Of a stretch of DNA of 64,000 nt, positions 49,368-57,821 are shown piece after piece (the first letter of the stretch is position 1; each line of letters opens with the position of its first letter). Source of the stretch: Rhizobium terricola (GTDB lineage Bacteria > Pseudomonadota > Alphaproteobacteria > Rhizobiales > Rhizobiaceae); the NCBI RefSeq assembly GCF_012927355.1, contig NZ_JABBGK010000001.1, positions 1,358,649 through 1,422,648 on the forward strand. The letters are read 5' to 3'. Under the pieces are notes generated by a model. It did no database searches. It was given only the letters and a program-made list of their open reading frames with translations, and was not told the DNA's origin. The translations under genes were made by a program, and so were the position numbers.

Positions 49368-50504
49368 ATGGACACCGGCGTCCTCAATTCATCGCGCGTC
49401 ACCCTGCAGGAAAAGGGCCTGGAGGTCGCGCTGCCCGATCGCGGGGCGACCTATTTCAACTACTACTGGCTGCGCGACAACTGCCCGACTTCGTTCGACA
49501 GCGCGACCCGCGAAAGACAGTTCGACATCTTCCACCTGTCCCAGCCGCCCCGGCCGGCCAATGCGAGCGTCGAGGGCGACAAACTGGTGGTTTCCTGGGC
49601 CAACGAGAATCATGTTTCGCAGTATCCGCTCACCATGCTGGCAAGCTATGCGGACGGGACACATCGCCCGGATCCCGCCGACCTGCCGCGCAAGGCCTGG
49701 TTCAGCGACCACTACCCGAGCATTGCGCGCTTCTCGCAGCCGGAGCTGATGAAGAGCCCCGAAAAGGTCGCCGAATGGATCAAGGCGATGATCGTCGAGG
49801 GTCTGACCATCGTCACCGACATGCCCGACAGCAATGAGGGCCTGACCGAAACCGTCAAGCTGATGGGGCATGTGCGCTCGACCTTCTTCGGCGAGTTCTT
49901 CGACGTGCGCACCTATATCAACCCGACAAACACCGCCTACACGGCCAAGGCGCTCGAACTGCACACCGACACGCCGGCGGAGGAGCATGCCCCGGGCATC
50001 CAGTTCCTGCACTGCCGCGCCAATTCGGTCGAGGGCGGTCTCAGCATCTATTCCGACGGCGTGGCGGTCGCCAACGACTTCCGCAAGATCGACCCCGAAG
50101 GCTTCCGGCTCCTGTCGGAAATCGACATTCCCTTCTATTGCGAACACGACACCTATGACATGCGCTCGCGCCAGCGGGTGATCGAGCTCGACAAGCATGG
50201 CGAAGTGTCCGGTCTGACGATCAGCCAGCACATGGCCGACATCTTCGATCTGCCGCAGACCGTGCTCGACGACTATTATCCGGCCTTCTGCCGCTTCGGG
50301 AAGATGCTGCAGGACGACAAGTACATGATGCGCTTCCTGATGAAGGCCGGCGAATGCATGGTTTTCGACAATCACCGCATCGTGCACGGGCGCCTCGCCT
50401 ATTCCGCCACCAGCGGCGACCGCTACCTGCGCGGCTGCTATGCCGACCGCGAGGAGATGCGTTCGACCTATCGGGCGTTGACGACGGAAGGACGGTTCAA
50501 ATGA
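49368..50504 (+). CDS. Gamma-butyrobetaine hydroxylase-like Fe(II)/2-oxoglutarate dioxygenase
   Basis: This 378-residue TauD/BBOX-type dioxygenase has an N-terminal GBBH-like domain (FNYYWLRDNCPTSFD, about 25-45), followed by the jelly-roll catalytic domain. Iron ligands are the histidine and aspartate in LELHTDTPAEEH and the distal histidine in DNHRIVHGRLAY, and the 2-oxoglutarate arginine is in YLRGCYADREE. Family enzymes hydroxylate gamma-butyrobetaine or trimethyllysine, but the true substrate is unknown. AGAGGG precedes the ATG at 49368. Its stop overlaps the ATG of the aldolase gene (ATGA), so the two enzymes are coupled. Confidence 0.88.
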   Translation: MDTGVLNSSRVTLQEKGLEVALPDRGATYFNYYWLRDNCPTSFDSATRERQFDIFHLSQPPRPANASVEGDKLVVSWANENHVSQYPLTMLASYADGTHRPDPADLPRKAWFSDHYPSIARFSQPELMKSPEKVAEWIKAMIVEGLTIVTDMPDSNEGLTETVKLMGHVRSTFFGEFFDVRTYINPTNTAYTAKALELHTDTPAEEHAPGIQFLHCRANSVEGGLSIYSDGVAVANDFRKIDPEGFRLLSEIDIPFYCEHDTYDMRSRQRVIELDKHGEVSGLTISQHMADIFDLPQTVLDDYYPAFCRFGKMLQDDKYMMRFLMKAGECMVFDNHRIVHGRLAYSATSGDRYLRGCYADREEMRSTYRALTTEGRFK

Positions 50505-51262
50505 ACATGCAGGTGCTTTCCCGCGACCTCACCGGCGACGAAGTGCAGCAGCTCCGCATCGACCTTGCCGCGGCCTTCCGGCTGACCGTCGAGTTCGGCT
50601 GGCACGAATCGGTCAGCAACCACTTCAGCGCCGCGGTCTCGGCCGACGGCAAGAAGTTCCTGATGAACCCAAAGTGGAAACATTTCGGGTCGATCAAGGC
50701 GAGCGACCTGCTGCTGCTCGACGCGGACGATCCGGACGTGATGAAGCGTCCGGATGCGCCCGATCCGTCGGCCTGGACCGTGCATGGAACGATCCATCGC
50801 GAGCGACCCTCCGTGCGGGTCCTGCTGCATTGCCATCCGCCCTATTCGACGGCGCTGTCGACGCTGAAAGATCCGTCGCTGAAGCCGCTCGACAACAACA
50901 CGGCCCGCTTCTATGGCGGCGTCGGCATCGATCTCGGCTTCGGGGGCATTGCCGACGAAGCCGAGGAAGGCCTGCGCCTCGCCCGGTCGCTCGGCAATCA
51001 CAAGACCCTGCTGATGGGCAATCACGGTGTCTCCTGCTCCGGCGATACCGTGGCGGAAGCCTTCGAGGATCTCTACTTCTTCGAGAAAGCGGCGACCACC
51101 ATGATGCTCGCCTATGCCTCCGGCCAGCCGCTCAACGTGCTTTCCGACGAAGTCGCGCAGAAGACGGCAGAAGGCTGGCACGCCTATCGTGGCATGTCCT
51201 ACGCCCATTTCGACTATCTGAAATCGACGCTCGACAAGAAGGACCCGTCCTACAAGGACTGA
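50501..51262 (+). CDS. Class II aldolase/adducin family protein
   Basis: This 253-residue product of the class II aldolase/adducin family uses a divalent metal. The zinc ligands are in LLHCHPPYSTAL (H-x-H) and GNHGVSCSG (third histidine). The N-terminal WHESVSNHFSAAV corresponds to the substrate loop, and ASDLLLLDADD to the central strand. Members include L-fuculose-phosphate aldolase, decarboxylases and dehydratases. Overlapping the dioxygenase gene by four bases, it may cleave or dehydrate the hydroxylated product. That link is inference. A strong terminator follows. Confidence 0.88.
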   Translation: MNMQVLSRDLTGDEVQQLRIDLAAAFRLTVEFGWHESVSNHFSAAVSADGKKFLMNPKWKHFGSIKASDLLLLDADDPDVMKRPDAPDPSAWTVHGTIHRERPSVRVLLHCHPPYSTALSTLKDPSLKPLDNNTARFYGGVGIDLGFGGIADEAEEGLRLARSLGNHKTLLMGNHGVSCSGDTVAEAFEDLYFFEKAATTMMLAYASGQPLNVLSDEVAQKTAEGWHAYRGMSYAHFDYLKSTLDKKDPSYKD

Positions 51263-51334
51263 CGCAAGCCTCGGGAAAAGAGGTCGCCGGACCTAGCGAC
51301 CGAGTGATCGAAATGGCGCTTCCTGTTTCGCGAA

Positions 51335-51375
51335 GACAAAACGCCCCCGCACAGAATGTGCGGGGGCGTTTTGTC
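51335..51375. terminator. Bidirectional rho-independent terminator
   Basis: A perfect 18-base-pair stem (GACAAAACGCCCCCGCAC and complement) encloses a five-base loop. It separates the convergent aldolase and autotransporter genes and can end transcripts from both sides. Confidence 0.85.
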
Positions 51376-51390
51376 TTTCCAGGCAGAGGA

Positions 51391-52854
51391 TCAGAACGCG
51401 ACTGCGAGCGAGCCCTTGACACCGAAGCTCGTCAGATCGGCGCCAAACAGGCCCGTCTTGCTGACCTCGAGACTGGTGCTCACGCCCCCCTTGCGCGCAC
51501 TGACACCGATCGTGACATCGGCCGAGAGGACATCCGGTCGGTAAACGTCACCCGTCGTCAGCACGACACCGTCCGGCCGGTCATACATCCAGTTGCCGTC
51601 AAGACGGATGAAGGACGTGATCGGAACGTCGCCCAAAGCGAAGTCATAGGAAAACTCGCTGGAGACCGTCATCTTACCCAGATCGAAGTCGTTCTTTTCG
51701 ACGGCAAGACCTGAACTGTCGGTGTAGGAATCCTGCCACTCGTGTGCGTAGACAGTGCGGATGCCAGGCGTGAAGGTCACCTCGCCGAGCGCAACATCTC
51801 CACTCAGCCCCGCAGACACGAACAGACGTCGTGCGTCGAAGTCACCGGAGATCGCACCGCTGTTGCGCGTCAAGTCATAGCTCAGCTTCGAATAGCCAAA
51901 CGATGCATCGAAGATCACGCTGTTCGCAATGTCGTAGCCGATGTAGGGCGCAATGCCGATCTCGGTCGCATCGAGACTTCCGTCGTTGAAATCGAGGTCG
52001 AGATCAGAACGGCTTCCGAGAGCGGAGAGGCCCACCAGGAAGTCCTCGTTGAACTTGTAGTCGCCGCCGAAGCTAAAATCCAGGATGTTGCCATCGAAGG
52101 AGCCGCCCGTGACGCTTTGCTCAAGATGGCTGAACCCAATCGACGACCAGAATGCGAACCGATCCGTCGAGACCTGTTCGAGCGCATTGTTCGCCATTGC
52201 GTTCACGACCCCCGCAGCCGTGTTCATGGCGATCCCGGCGCTGGCGGAAGGTGCATACTGCAGGGCGGAATTGCTCGACGAGGCACCCGACGTCGAACTC
52301 GACGGCGAAGCAGACGACGAATGTCCGCCCAGGCGGTTTCTGACCACGTTGCCGATCTTCGTCGCGTGCATGGTCGTCGTTTCGAGCGCGAGCACCGAAC
52401 CGACGTACTCCATTGCCTGTTGCGGGTCATCGGCAATAGTGCCAGCCGCCGGCGTCCCGGACGATGCACCAGAACAGGTCAGCGCGAGGTTTGTGATGGT
52501 GCCGGGGCCGCTGTAATCCGTGTCAAAAATGCCCAGCTTCGAAATTCCGCCAGCGGGAACCGTGAAACTGTAGGAGAAGGAACCTGCGGAGATTCCGTAC
52601 TTGGGTACGCCCACGATCGAATCCTGAGCCCCCGTGGAGAACTCCCACGTTGCCGAGGCGGAAGAACCGGAAACCGTTATGACCTCACCTTCGTCGAGCG
52701 GAGACGTCGTGATCGGGTAATATGGCCCGTAGGTAGCGCTCGCGTCGGAGTATCCGTTAACCGCCGTGCATCCCGCGGACATGGCGTAGGCCTCGTTGGC
52801 CAACCCGACAAAACCGAATCCGAACAACAGCAGTGAAGTAAAACTATTTCTCAT
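51391..52854 (-). CDS. Autotransporter-type outer-membrane beta-barrel protein
   Basis: This product of about 487 residues has a signal peptide (MRNSFTSLLLFGFGFVGLA, cleavage near EAYA), a short passenger (about 30-215), a Ser-rich stretch (GHSSSASPSSSTSG) and a C-terminal autotransporter beta-domain. The barrel shows alternating amphipathic strands (FDASFGYSKLSYDL, FIRLDGNWMYD) and ends in the outer-membrane signature phenylalanine (GSLAVAF). The passenger has only three cysteines and no repeats or protease motif. GGGAAG favours the ATG at 52854, and another ATG is one codon upstream. It lies 292 bases downstream of tig's end on the same strand. Confidence 0.8.
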   Translation of the reverse strand: MRNSFTSLLLFGFGFVGLANEAYAMSAGCTAVNGYSDASATYGPYYPITTSPLDEGEVITVSGSSASATWEFSTGAQDSIVGVPKYGISAGSFSYSFTVPAGGISKLGIFDTDYSGPGTITNLALTCSGASSGTPAAGTIADDPQQAMEYVGSVLALETTTMHATKIGNVVRNRLGGHSSSASPSSSTSGASSSNSALQYAPSASAGIAMNTAAGVVNAMANNALEQVSTDRFAFWSSIGFSHLEQSVTGGSFDGNILDFSFGGDYKFNEDFLVGLSALGSRSDLDLDFNDGSLDATEIGIAPYIGYDIANSVIFDASFGYSKLSYDLTRNSGAISGDFDARRLFVSAGLSGDVALGEVTFTPGIRTVYAHEWQDSYTDSSGLAVEKNDFDLGKMTVSSEFSYDFALGDVPITSFIRLDGNWMYDRPDGVVLTTGDVYRPDVLSADVTIGVSARKGGVSTSLEVSKTGLFGADLTSFGVKGSLAVAF

Positions 52855-53096
52855 CATGCTTCCCAACAACCGTGAATCACGTCACGCCTTGGTGTTAGCA
52901 AGAATTTTTGAGATACCGCCACAAGACAAGTTTCAAAAGCCCGACCATTTTTGGGTCGCGAGGAGTATCGATACTAGACGATATCTATCTTTCGCCAATT
53001 AAGAGGGTGGTGGATAAGGGCCGGCATCAAGGCAAAGATCCACATTCATGGAAAAACTCACAGGAACGCCCAAGCCGGAGTCCCTCTCACAACAAA
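52855..53096. other. Intergenic region upstream of the autotransporter
   Basis: About 240 bases with A+T-richer patches. It includes the palindrome AGTATCGATACT near 52965-52976, which may be an operator of the autotransporter gene. No gene is seen. Confidence 0.35.
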
Positions 53097-53123
53097 AAAA
53101 GGCCGCCCGGTGGGCGGCCTTTT
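53097..53123 (-). terminator. Rho-independent terminator after tig
   Basis: GGCCGCCC pairs perfectly with GGGCGGCC around a three-base loop, with A-runs and T-runs on both sides, 24 bases past the tig stop. Confidence 0.85.
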
Positions 53124-53146
53124 CGTATGCGATCTTCTCTTGAAGA

Positions 53147-54607
53147 TTATTCGGCGTCGCCTTCGGCGGCCTTCTTCTTCGGAGCAGCCTTCTTCTTCGG
53201 AGCGGCCTCTTCGCCTTCAGCAGCGGCCTTCTTCTTGGCGGAGGCCTTCTTGGCCGGCTTGTCTTCGCCGTCCTCGTCGTCAGCGAGCAGCTCGTCCTTG
53301 GAGACCTTCTTGTCGGTCACGGAGATTTCGGAGAGCAGTTTGTCGATGACCTTCTCTTCGAAGATCGGAGCGCGGAGCGAAGCGGAAGCGCCGGGGGTGT
53401 TGCGGAAGAAGTCGAGGATCTGCTTCTCCTGGCCCGGGAACTGCTGCAGCTGGGCGAAGAGCGCGCGCTGCATTTCGTCGTCCGACACTTCGACGCCGGC
53501 CTTTTCGCCGATTTCCGAGAGGACGAGGCCGAGACGGACGCGGCGCTCGGCGAGCGTGCGGTACTCGTTGCGGGCTTCTTCTTCGGTGGTGTCTTCGTCA
53601 GCGAAGGTCTTGCCGGACTGGGCGAGATCGGTGTTGATCTGGCGCCAGATGTTGTCGAACTCGGCGTCGACGAGCTTCGACGGGCTGTCGAACTTGTAGA
53701 GAGCGTCCAGCTGGTCGAGGATCTGACGCTTGACCTTCTGGCGGGTGACGTTGCCGTACTGGCTCTCGATCTGGCCGCGAACGATTTCCTTCAGCTTGTC
53801 GACCGATTCGACGCCGAGCTTGGAAGCGAGTTCGTCGTTGATCTCGACGGCAGCCGGGGCTGCAACGTCCTTGACGGTGATGTCGAAGGTGGCTTCCTTG
53901 CCGGCAAGGTTTGCAGCCGGGTAGTCAGCCGGGAAGGTCACGGTGATGACCTTCTCGTCGCCGGCCTTGAGGCCAACCAGCTGGTCTTCGAAGCCCGGGA
54001 TGAAGCGGTTCGAACCGATGACCAGTTCGGCATCCTCGTCCTTGCCGCCGTCGAAGGCGACGCCGTCGACCTTGCCGAGGTAGTCCATGGTGACGCGGTC
54101 GCCTTCAGCGGCCTTGCCCTTCTTCGTTTCGTAGGTGCGGGCGCTTTCGGCGATCTTCTCGATCTGCTCGTTGACTTCCTCGTCCGACACTTCGACGACT
54201 TCGCGGACAACCTTGATGCCGTCGACCGGCTTCAGTTCGATCGCCGGAATGATCTCGTAGGAGAAGCTGAATTCGAGGTCAGCCTGAGCGGACAGGATCT
54301 TTTCGGCTTCGGCCTCGTCCTCGGTCATGGCGATTTCCGGCTGGGTTGCCGACTTTTCGCCGCGCTCCGAAAGGATCGCGCTCGGCTTCTCGCGGATGAT
54401 CTCGTTGACCAGCTCGGCCATGATCGACTTGCCGTACATCTTCTTCAGGTGGCCGACCGGCACCTTGCCCGGACGGAAACCGTTGATGCGGACCTTGTCC
54501 TTGGCGTCGGCCAGGCGCTCGTTCATGCGAGCTTCCATGTCCTTGGCCGGAATGACGACCTTGATTTCGCGCTTCAGCCCTTCAGCGAGCGTTTCGATAA
54601 CCTGCAT
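53147..54607 (-). CDS. tig: Trigger factor (ribosome-associated chaperone/PPIase)
   Basis: Trigger factor binds L23 at the ribosome exit and shields nascent chains. The 486-residue product has the ribosome-binding signature GFRPGKVP (residues 43-50), a FKBP-type PPIase domain (about 160-245, [18 protein letters not shown]), and the helical C-terminal arms. A 40-residue C-terminal tail of Lys/Ala repeats ([15 protein letters not shown]) is an extension common in rhizobia. AAGGTAAG precedes the ATG at 54607. tRNA-Leu lies upstream on the same strand. Confidence 0.96.
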   Translation of the reverse strand: MQVIETLAEGLKREIKVVIPAKDMEARMNERLADAKDKVRINGFRPGKVPVGHLKKMYGKSIMAELVNEIIREKPSAILSERGEKSATQPEIAMTEDEAEAEKILSAQADLEFSFSYEIIPAIELKPVDGIKVVREVVEVSDEEVNEQIEKIAESARTYETKKGKAAEGDRVTMDYLGKVDGVAFDGGKDEDAELVIGSNRFIPGFEDQLVGLKAGDEKVITVTFPADYPAANLAGKEATFDITVKDVAAPAAVEINDELASKLGVESVDKLKEIVRGQIESQYGNVTRQKVKRQILDQLDALYKFDSPSKLVDAEFDNIWRQINTDLAQSGKTFADEDTTEEEARNEYRTLAERRVRLGLVLSEIGEKAGVEVSDDEMQRALFAQLQQFPGQEKQILDFFRNTPGASASLRAPIFEEKVIDKLLSEISVTDKKVSKDELLADDEDGEDKPAKKASAKKKAAAEGEEAAPKKKAAPKKKAAEGDAE

Positions 54608-54793
54608 CTTCTTACCTTCATGTCGTGGCGGCCGTGCTCGGACAGCCGGTTGTTTCACTGAGCACGACGCCGGAATCTCAATTGTTCCCGGACGTGGCTG
54701 CGTCGCAATCCTCAAGCATTCTGCCTGGCAAAACGGTGAAAGGAGTGGCGGGATGGTCACCCGGTCCGTCTCGCACCGACCCGCTCGGCAATC

Positions 54794-54878
<85 letters not shown>

Positions 54879-54931
54879 GTCCCAAGAAAACGCATGCAGC
54901 CCTTGCGCATGCCCCCTCCGGAGCGCGCGTC

Positions 54932-54960
54932 TCTATATCACCCGTTTTCCCTCACGCAAA
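54932..54960 (-). promoter_or_regulatory. Promoter of tRNA-Leu
   Basis: On the minus strand TTTGCG and TATAGA are separated by 17 bases, about 55 bases before the tRNA. The arrangement resembles the two tRNA-Glu promoters in this window. Confidence 0.5.
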
Positions 54961-55043
54961 GGAAAAATGACAGCCATCCCGCGCCGTCCGGCGGGAATTT
55001 CCGCGGGGACTTGTCGCGATGCTTCGGCATTCCGGCCAAGGCT

Positions 55044-55640
55044 TCAATAGAGCGGTTCGGCATAGAGTGCCTTGCCGTCCATCCGGAGTTCACGGATCTG
55101 AGCCTTGCCGTTCGAACCGACCCGAACCGCGACCGTCAGCACGCCTTCGTTGCGGGCCATCTCGATATCGCGCCCCTCGCCTTCCGGCACGTAATAGCGT
55201 TCGATGCCGTAGTCGACACGCAGCTCGCCGTTGTCGGCGGCATCCGGCATTGCGTAGTAGCGGAAGCGCTGGGTGGTGAGAACGACGCTCCCCTCTTCGG
55301 GCGCCAGCTCGCCGAAGGACGCTTCCGCCACGGTCCAGAATCCGTCCGTGCCGGGCTTCAGCCGGACCTGCATGGTCTGCCAGCCGCTTTCGGCCGGACG
55401 TTGCCCGGTCACCAGCGCCGCGGGGATCGCCGAGACGTCATAGGACAGGATCACATAGTCGCCCCGGAACAGATCACGCGGATCGACAGGTGCGGTCTTC
55501 AGCAGGATCTCGGCGCCGGAGCGCAGGACGCTTGCCCGCGACTCGATCATCCAGCCGAGAATACCCGTCTGAAGGATGACAAGCCCAAGAGCGATGGCCA
55601 GATAACGAAGGGCGCCGGGTCGGGCAGCTTGATTGGTCAT
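55044..55640 (-). CDS. GDYXXLXY-domain membrane-anchored protein
   Basis: This 198-residue product has one N-terminal membrane segment (YLAIALGLVILQTGILGWM, about 13-31). The periplasmic part contains the name-giving motif as RGDYVILSYDVS, and VVLTTQRFRYYAMPDA and YGIERYYVPEGEGRDIE are further family blocks. The function is unknown. The gene overlaps the upstream DUF2157 gene by four bases (ATGA), and the two families are regularly paired. Confidence 0.88.
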   Translation of the reverse strand: MTNQAARPGALRYLAIALGLVILQTGILGWMIESRASVLRSGAEILLKTAPVDPRDLFRGDYVILSYDVSAIPAALVTGQRPAESGWQTMQVRLKPGTDGFWTVAEASFGELAPEEGSVVLTTQRFRYYAMPDAADNGELRVDYGIERYYVPEGEGRDIEMARNEGVLTVAVRVGSNGKAQIRELRMDGKALYAEPLY

Positions 55641-56740
55641 GGCGTCGTCTCCCCTGCACGCTTGGCAAACAGTTTCTCGAGCTTGACGACGATGCCCGCC
55701 AGTACGGCCACGACAAGGCCGGCCAGCAGGAAGAAGGTCGACGTGCCGAGAATGGAATCGATGGTCACGTAGGACAGATAGAGAACCTCGACGGCAAAGG
55801 CGCCATAGGCCAGGAAGCGCACGGCGCCGTTGTCCCGCCCCTCGAGCGCCAGCGCGACGAGGGCAAGCGCAATGGTCGTCACCGCCAGGACGGCAAGCGG
55901 CAGACCTTCCTGCCACTCGGCGTGGAGGAGTGCGAGACCGATCAGGGCGAGCACCAATGCATAGAAGGCGAAGGCGGGTTCATGACGGCGCAGGAACACC
56001 GCGACCGGAGAAACCGGCAAGGTCGCAACCACGAAGGCAAGCGAACCGGCAATGACGAAGGCAATCGCCACCTCGATGTCGGTCGACAGCGAATAGATCC
56101 AGCAGAACCAGCCGATGAACAACAGATAGATGCAATGGCGGGCGCGGTCGGCGCCTGTCCAGACGCTGAGTACGCCGATCACCACGCCGGCCAGGACCGG
56201 CCACCAGGAATAGAGCCCGTGCCACTCCGCGTCGAACTGGTCGAGGAAAGCCGCAGCAACAGCGAAGGAAAGCAGCCCGGCCATGACGGTCAGCGCCTGC
56301 GAGCGGAAGGCGGCGGCCGAGAGCGCCGTCATGGCGAACCACAGCAGCATGGCGTCAAAGGCATCGCCCGAAAGGTGGTAGAGCTGGCCGATGAGCGCGA
56401 TAGCCCCCCCGAAGCTCGCCGCACCAAGCAGGAGCAAGGCCCCGGCCAGCCGATCGGCACCCCGGGAGAACATCACGGCAGCCAAAAGGTAGAAGACCCA
56501 TATGAGGGCAATGATGCCACCGACCTTAACGAGGCGCGGGATGGCCTCCCAGTTGGCGGCGACGAGCAGCAGGATCGAGGCGGCGATCAGCACCGCGGCC
56601 AGCACCATCAGCACGCCGCCGATGCTGAACGAGGATCGACGCGAATCGACATCCTTCAGCAGCGCATCGGCAACCGTCTGACTTATCAGGCGCTTTTCGA
56701 CCCAGATTTCCAGGTCCCGTTTCAGTCTGCCCCGATACAT
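55637..56740 (-). CDS. DUF2157 multi-spanning membrane protein
   Basis: The product has about 367 residues, with a short cytoplasmic N-terminal helix region (YRGRLKRDLEIWVEKRLIS, then VADALLKDV) and ten or more membrane segments. The region around the first two helices is the DUF2157 domain. No catalytic motif is recognisable. I chose the ATG at 56740, with GGGGAG about ten bases upstream. An upstream in-frame start at 56773 is possible. The pair with the GDYXXLXY protein suggests a two-component envelope assembly. Confidence 0.85.
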   Translation of the reverse strand: MYRGRLKRDLEIWVEKRLISQTVADALLKDVDSRRSSFSIGGVLMVLAAVLIAASILLLVAANWEAIPRLVKVGGIIALIWVFYLLAAVMFSRGADRLAGALLLLGAASFGGAIALIGQLYHLSGDAFDAMLLWFAMTALSAAAFRSQALTVMAGLLSFAVAAAFLDQFDAEWHGLYSWWPVLAGVVIGVLSVWTGADRARHCIYLLFIGWFCWIYSLSTDIEVAIAFVIAGSLAFVVATLPVSPVAVFLRRHEPAFAFYALVLALIGLALLHAEWQEGLPLAVLAVTTIALALVALALEGRDNGAVRFLAYGAFAVEVLYLSYVTIDSILGTSTFFLLAGLVVAVLAGIVVKLEKLFAKRAGETTP

Positions 56741-57009
56741 GAATGCACCACTCCCCTCATCCGACGCGGCCAAAGGACGCGCACCGGCCTTTCATCGGCG
56801 ACATTCTTGATCCGAGTGCGCAAAAAAGACAATGAGGTCAGCCGGATAGACCCGTTTTTCGTCACGTTCCGGGCGCCCATGCAAGACGCGCATGGCTTCC
56901 ATGATGATATTGCACTGCACAAGATCGCGAATTTCGCTATAGTCACTTTCAACGAAGCACGAACGAAATGAATTTGTTTTGGCTTCAGGCGGCTTCCGCC
57001 ACATAGAGC
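56741..57009. other. Gap upstream of the small RNA
   Basis: This 269-base gap lies between the divergent DUF2157 gene and the small RNA. It holds the 13-base element at 56910-56922 and a CTATAG -10-like box 14 bases further on. No gene is seen. Confidence 0.5.
56910..56942 (+). promoter_or_regulatory. Shared promoter element, copy 1 (ahead of the small RNA)
   Basis: TTGCACTGCACAA (56910-56922) is followed after exactly 14 bases by CTATAG (56937-56942). The same 13 bases and spacing recur at 57720-57752, ahead of the second DUF1127 gene. The missing standard -35 box suggests an activator-dependent promoter. Confidence 0.55.
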
Positions 57010-57135
57010 TTCGATCCTGCACGCTCCTCCTCCCAGTGCAGGATCGAACTGACCGACGACACTCCTCCTCCCAGTCGTTGGTCTCCCAAAATGACGCTCA
57101 CCGGATCCTCCTCCCCCGGTGAGCGTTATTTTTTT
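57003..57135 (+). ncRNA. Alpha-r14-like small RNA with three anti-Shine-Dalgarno hairpin loops
   Basis: Three consecutive stem-loops are seen. 57010-57048 has a perfect 13-bp stem, 57052-57082 a 9-bp stem with one G-U, and 57094-57126 an 11-bp stem followed by seven T residues as a terminator. Every loop carries TCCTCCTCCC, complementary to the ribosome-binding consensus. This matches the alpha-r14 family of trans-acting small RNAs in rhizobia (NfeR1-type in Sinorhizobium), which repress translation through such loops. The 5' end is not determined, and a start near 56949 is possible if the upstream box is used. A DUF1127 gene follows 280 bases on. Confidence 0.8.
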
Positions 57136-57414
57136 GGCCTCCTGCCAAATCTTCCCCGACGAACGCCTCCTCTTCGCCGACTGGAGCTGATTTTGCGCTC
57201 TGCACACATGCCGCGCAGACACCCGCCCGAGGATCAGGCGACTGCCGCAAATTGCGTCAGTTTACCGCAGGTTAACCATCGCCCCATGCGTAGCTCGCAT
57301 AGGTGTCATACGAGATCATCACTACAAGTTTTTCGCACCGCAGCATATATTACGATCATCGAATTCAGGCAGGCACCACCTCCCAGGTTGCCGCGGAAAG
57401 AAAGAGGCAAGACC
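57136..57414. other. Leader/promoter region of the first DUF1127 gene
   Basis: These 279 bases between the small RNA terminator and the first DUF1127 gene hold no open frame with coding character. A CATATATTAC stretch near 57344-57353 could be a -10 region. Confidence 0.35.
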
Positions 57415-57561
57415 ATGAACATCGCTCGCTCGCTCAACAATTGGCGCAAGTACCGTCAGACGGTCACCGAACTCGGCCGCATGTCGGACCGCGAACTTCG
57501 TGACCTCGGCATCGGCCGCGAAGACATCCGCCGCGTCGCACGGCACGCTGTCGCCGGCTGA
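57415..57561 (+). CDS. DUF1127 micro-protein 1
   Basis: This 48-residue Arg-rich protein of the DUF1127 (YjiS-like) family reads MNIARSLNNWRKYRQTV then ELGRMSDRELRDLGIGREDIR. The RELRDLGI-R-DI pattern is the family hallmark. Such micro-proteins act in phosphate, fucose or stress metabolism in different alphaproteobacteria, in part through RNA turnover and small RNA maturation (CcaF1 in Rhodobacter). AGAGG lies seven bases before the ATG. It lies between a small RNA and a second DUF1127 gene, with its own terminator. Confidence 0.9.
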   Translation: MNIARSLNNWRKYRQTVTELGRMSDRELRDLGIGREDIRRVARHAVAG

Positions 57562-57584
57562 TCCGGTTCAGCTCAGACCTTCTG

Positions 57585-57612
57585 AAAGGCCTCCCTTCGG
57601 GGAGGCCTTTTT
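57585..57612 (+). terminator. Terminator of DUF1127 gene 1
   Basis: AAAGGCCTCCC and GGGAGGCCTTT enclose a TTCG tetraloop, followed by more T residues, 24 bases past the stop. Confidence 0.85.
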
Positions 57613-57719
57613 CGTTGCGACCACGGCAAACGCCCTGTTCTGCACCGAATGCCCGCTTTTTGAGCTTCGCCCAAACAATCACCAGACCCTCGCACATTTG
57701 CATAGCAGTCGCTCATTAT

Positions 57720-57752
57720 TTGCACTGCACAATCTTGTTTTACGAGCGTATA
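57720..57752 (+). promoter_or_regulatory. Shared promoter element, copy 2 (ahead of DUF1127 gene 2)
   Basis: TTGCACTGCACAA (57720-57732) is followed after 14 bases by CGTATA (57747-57752), with AAG next. This is the same architecture as at 56910-56942. The predicted start point is near 57760, giving a leader of about 60 bases. Confidence 0.55.
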
Positions 57753-57821
57753 AAGCGGTCAATCGCTGATGTGGAGAGAACCACAAGATCGGCGCACAAG
57801 ATTTGACCCGAGGAAACGACC

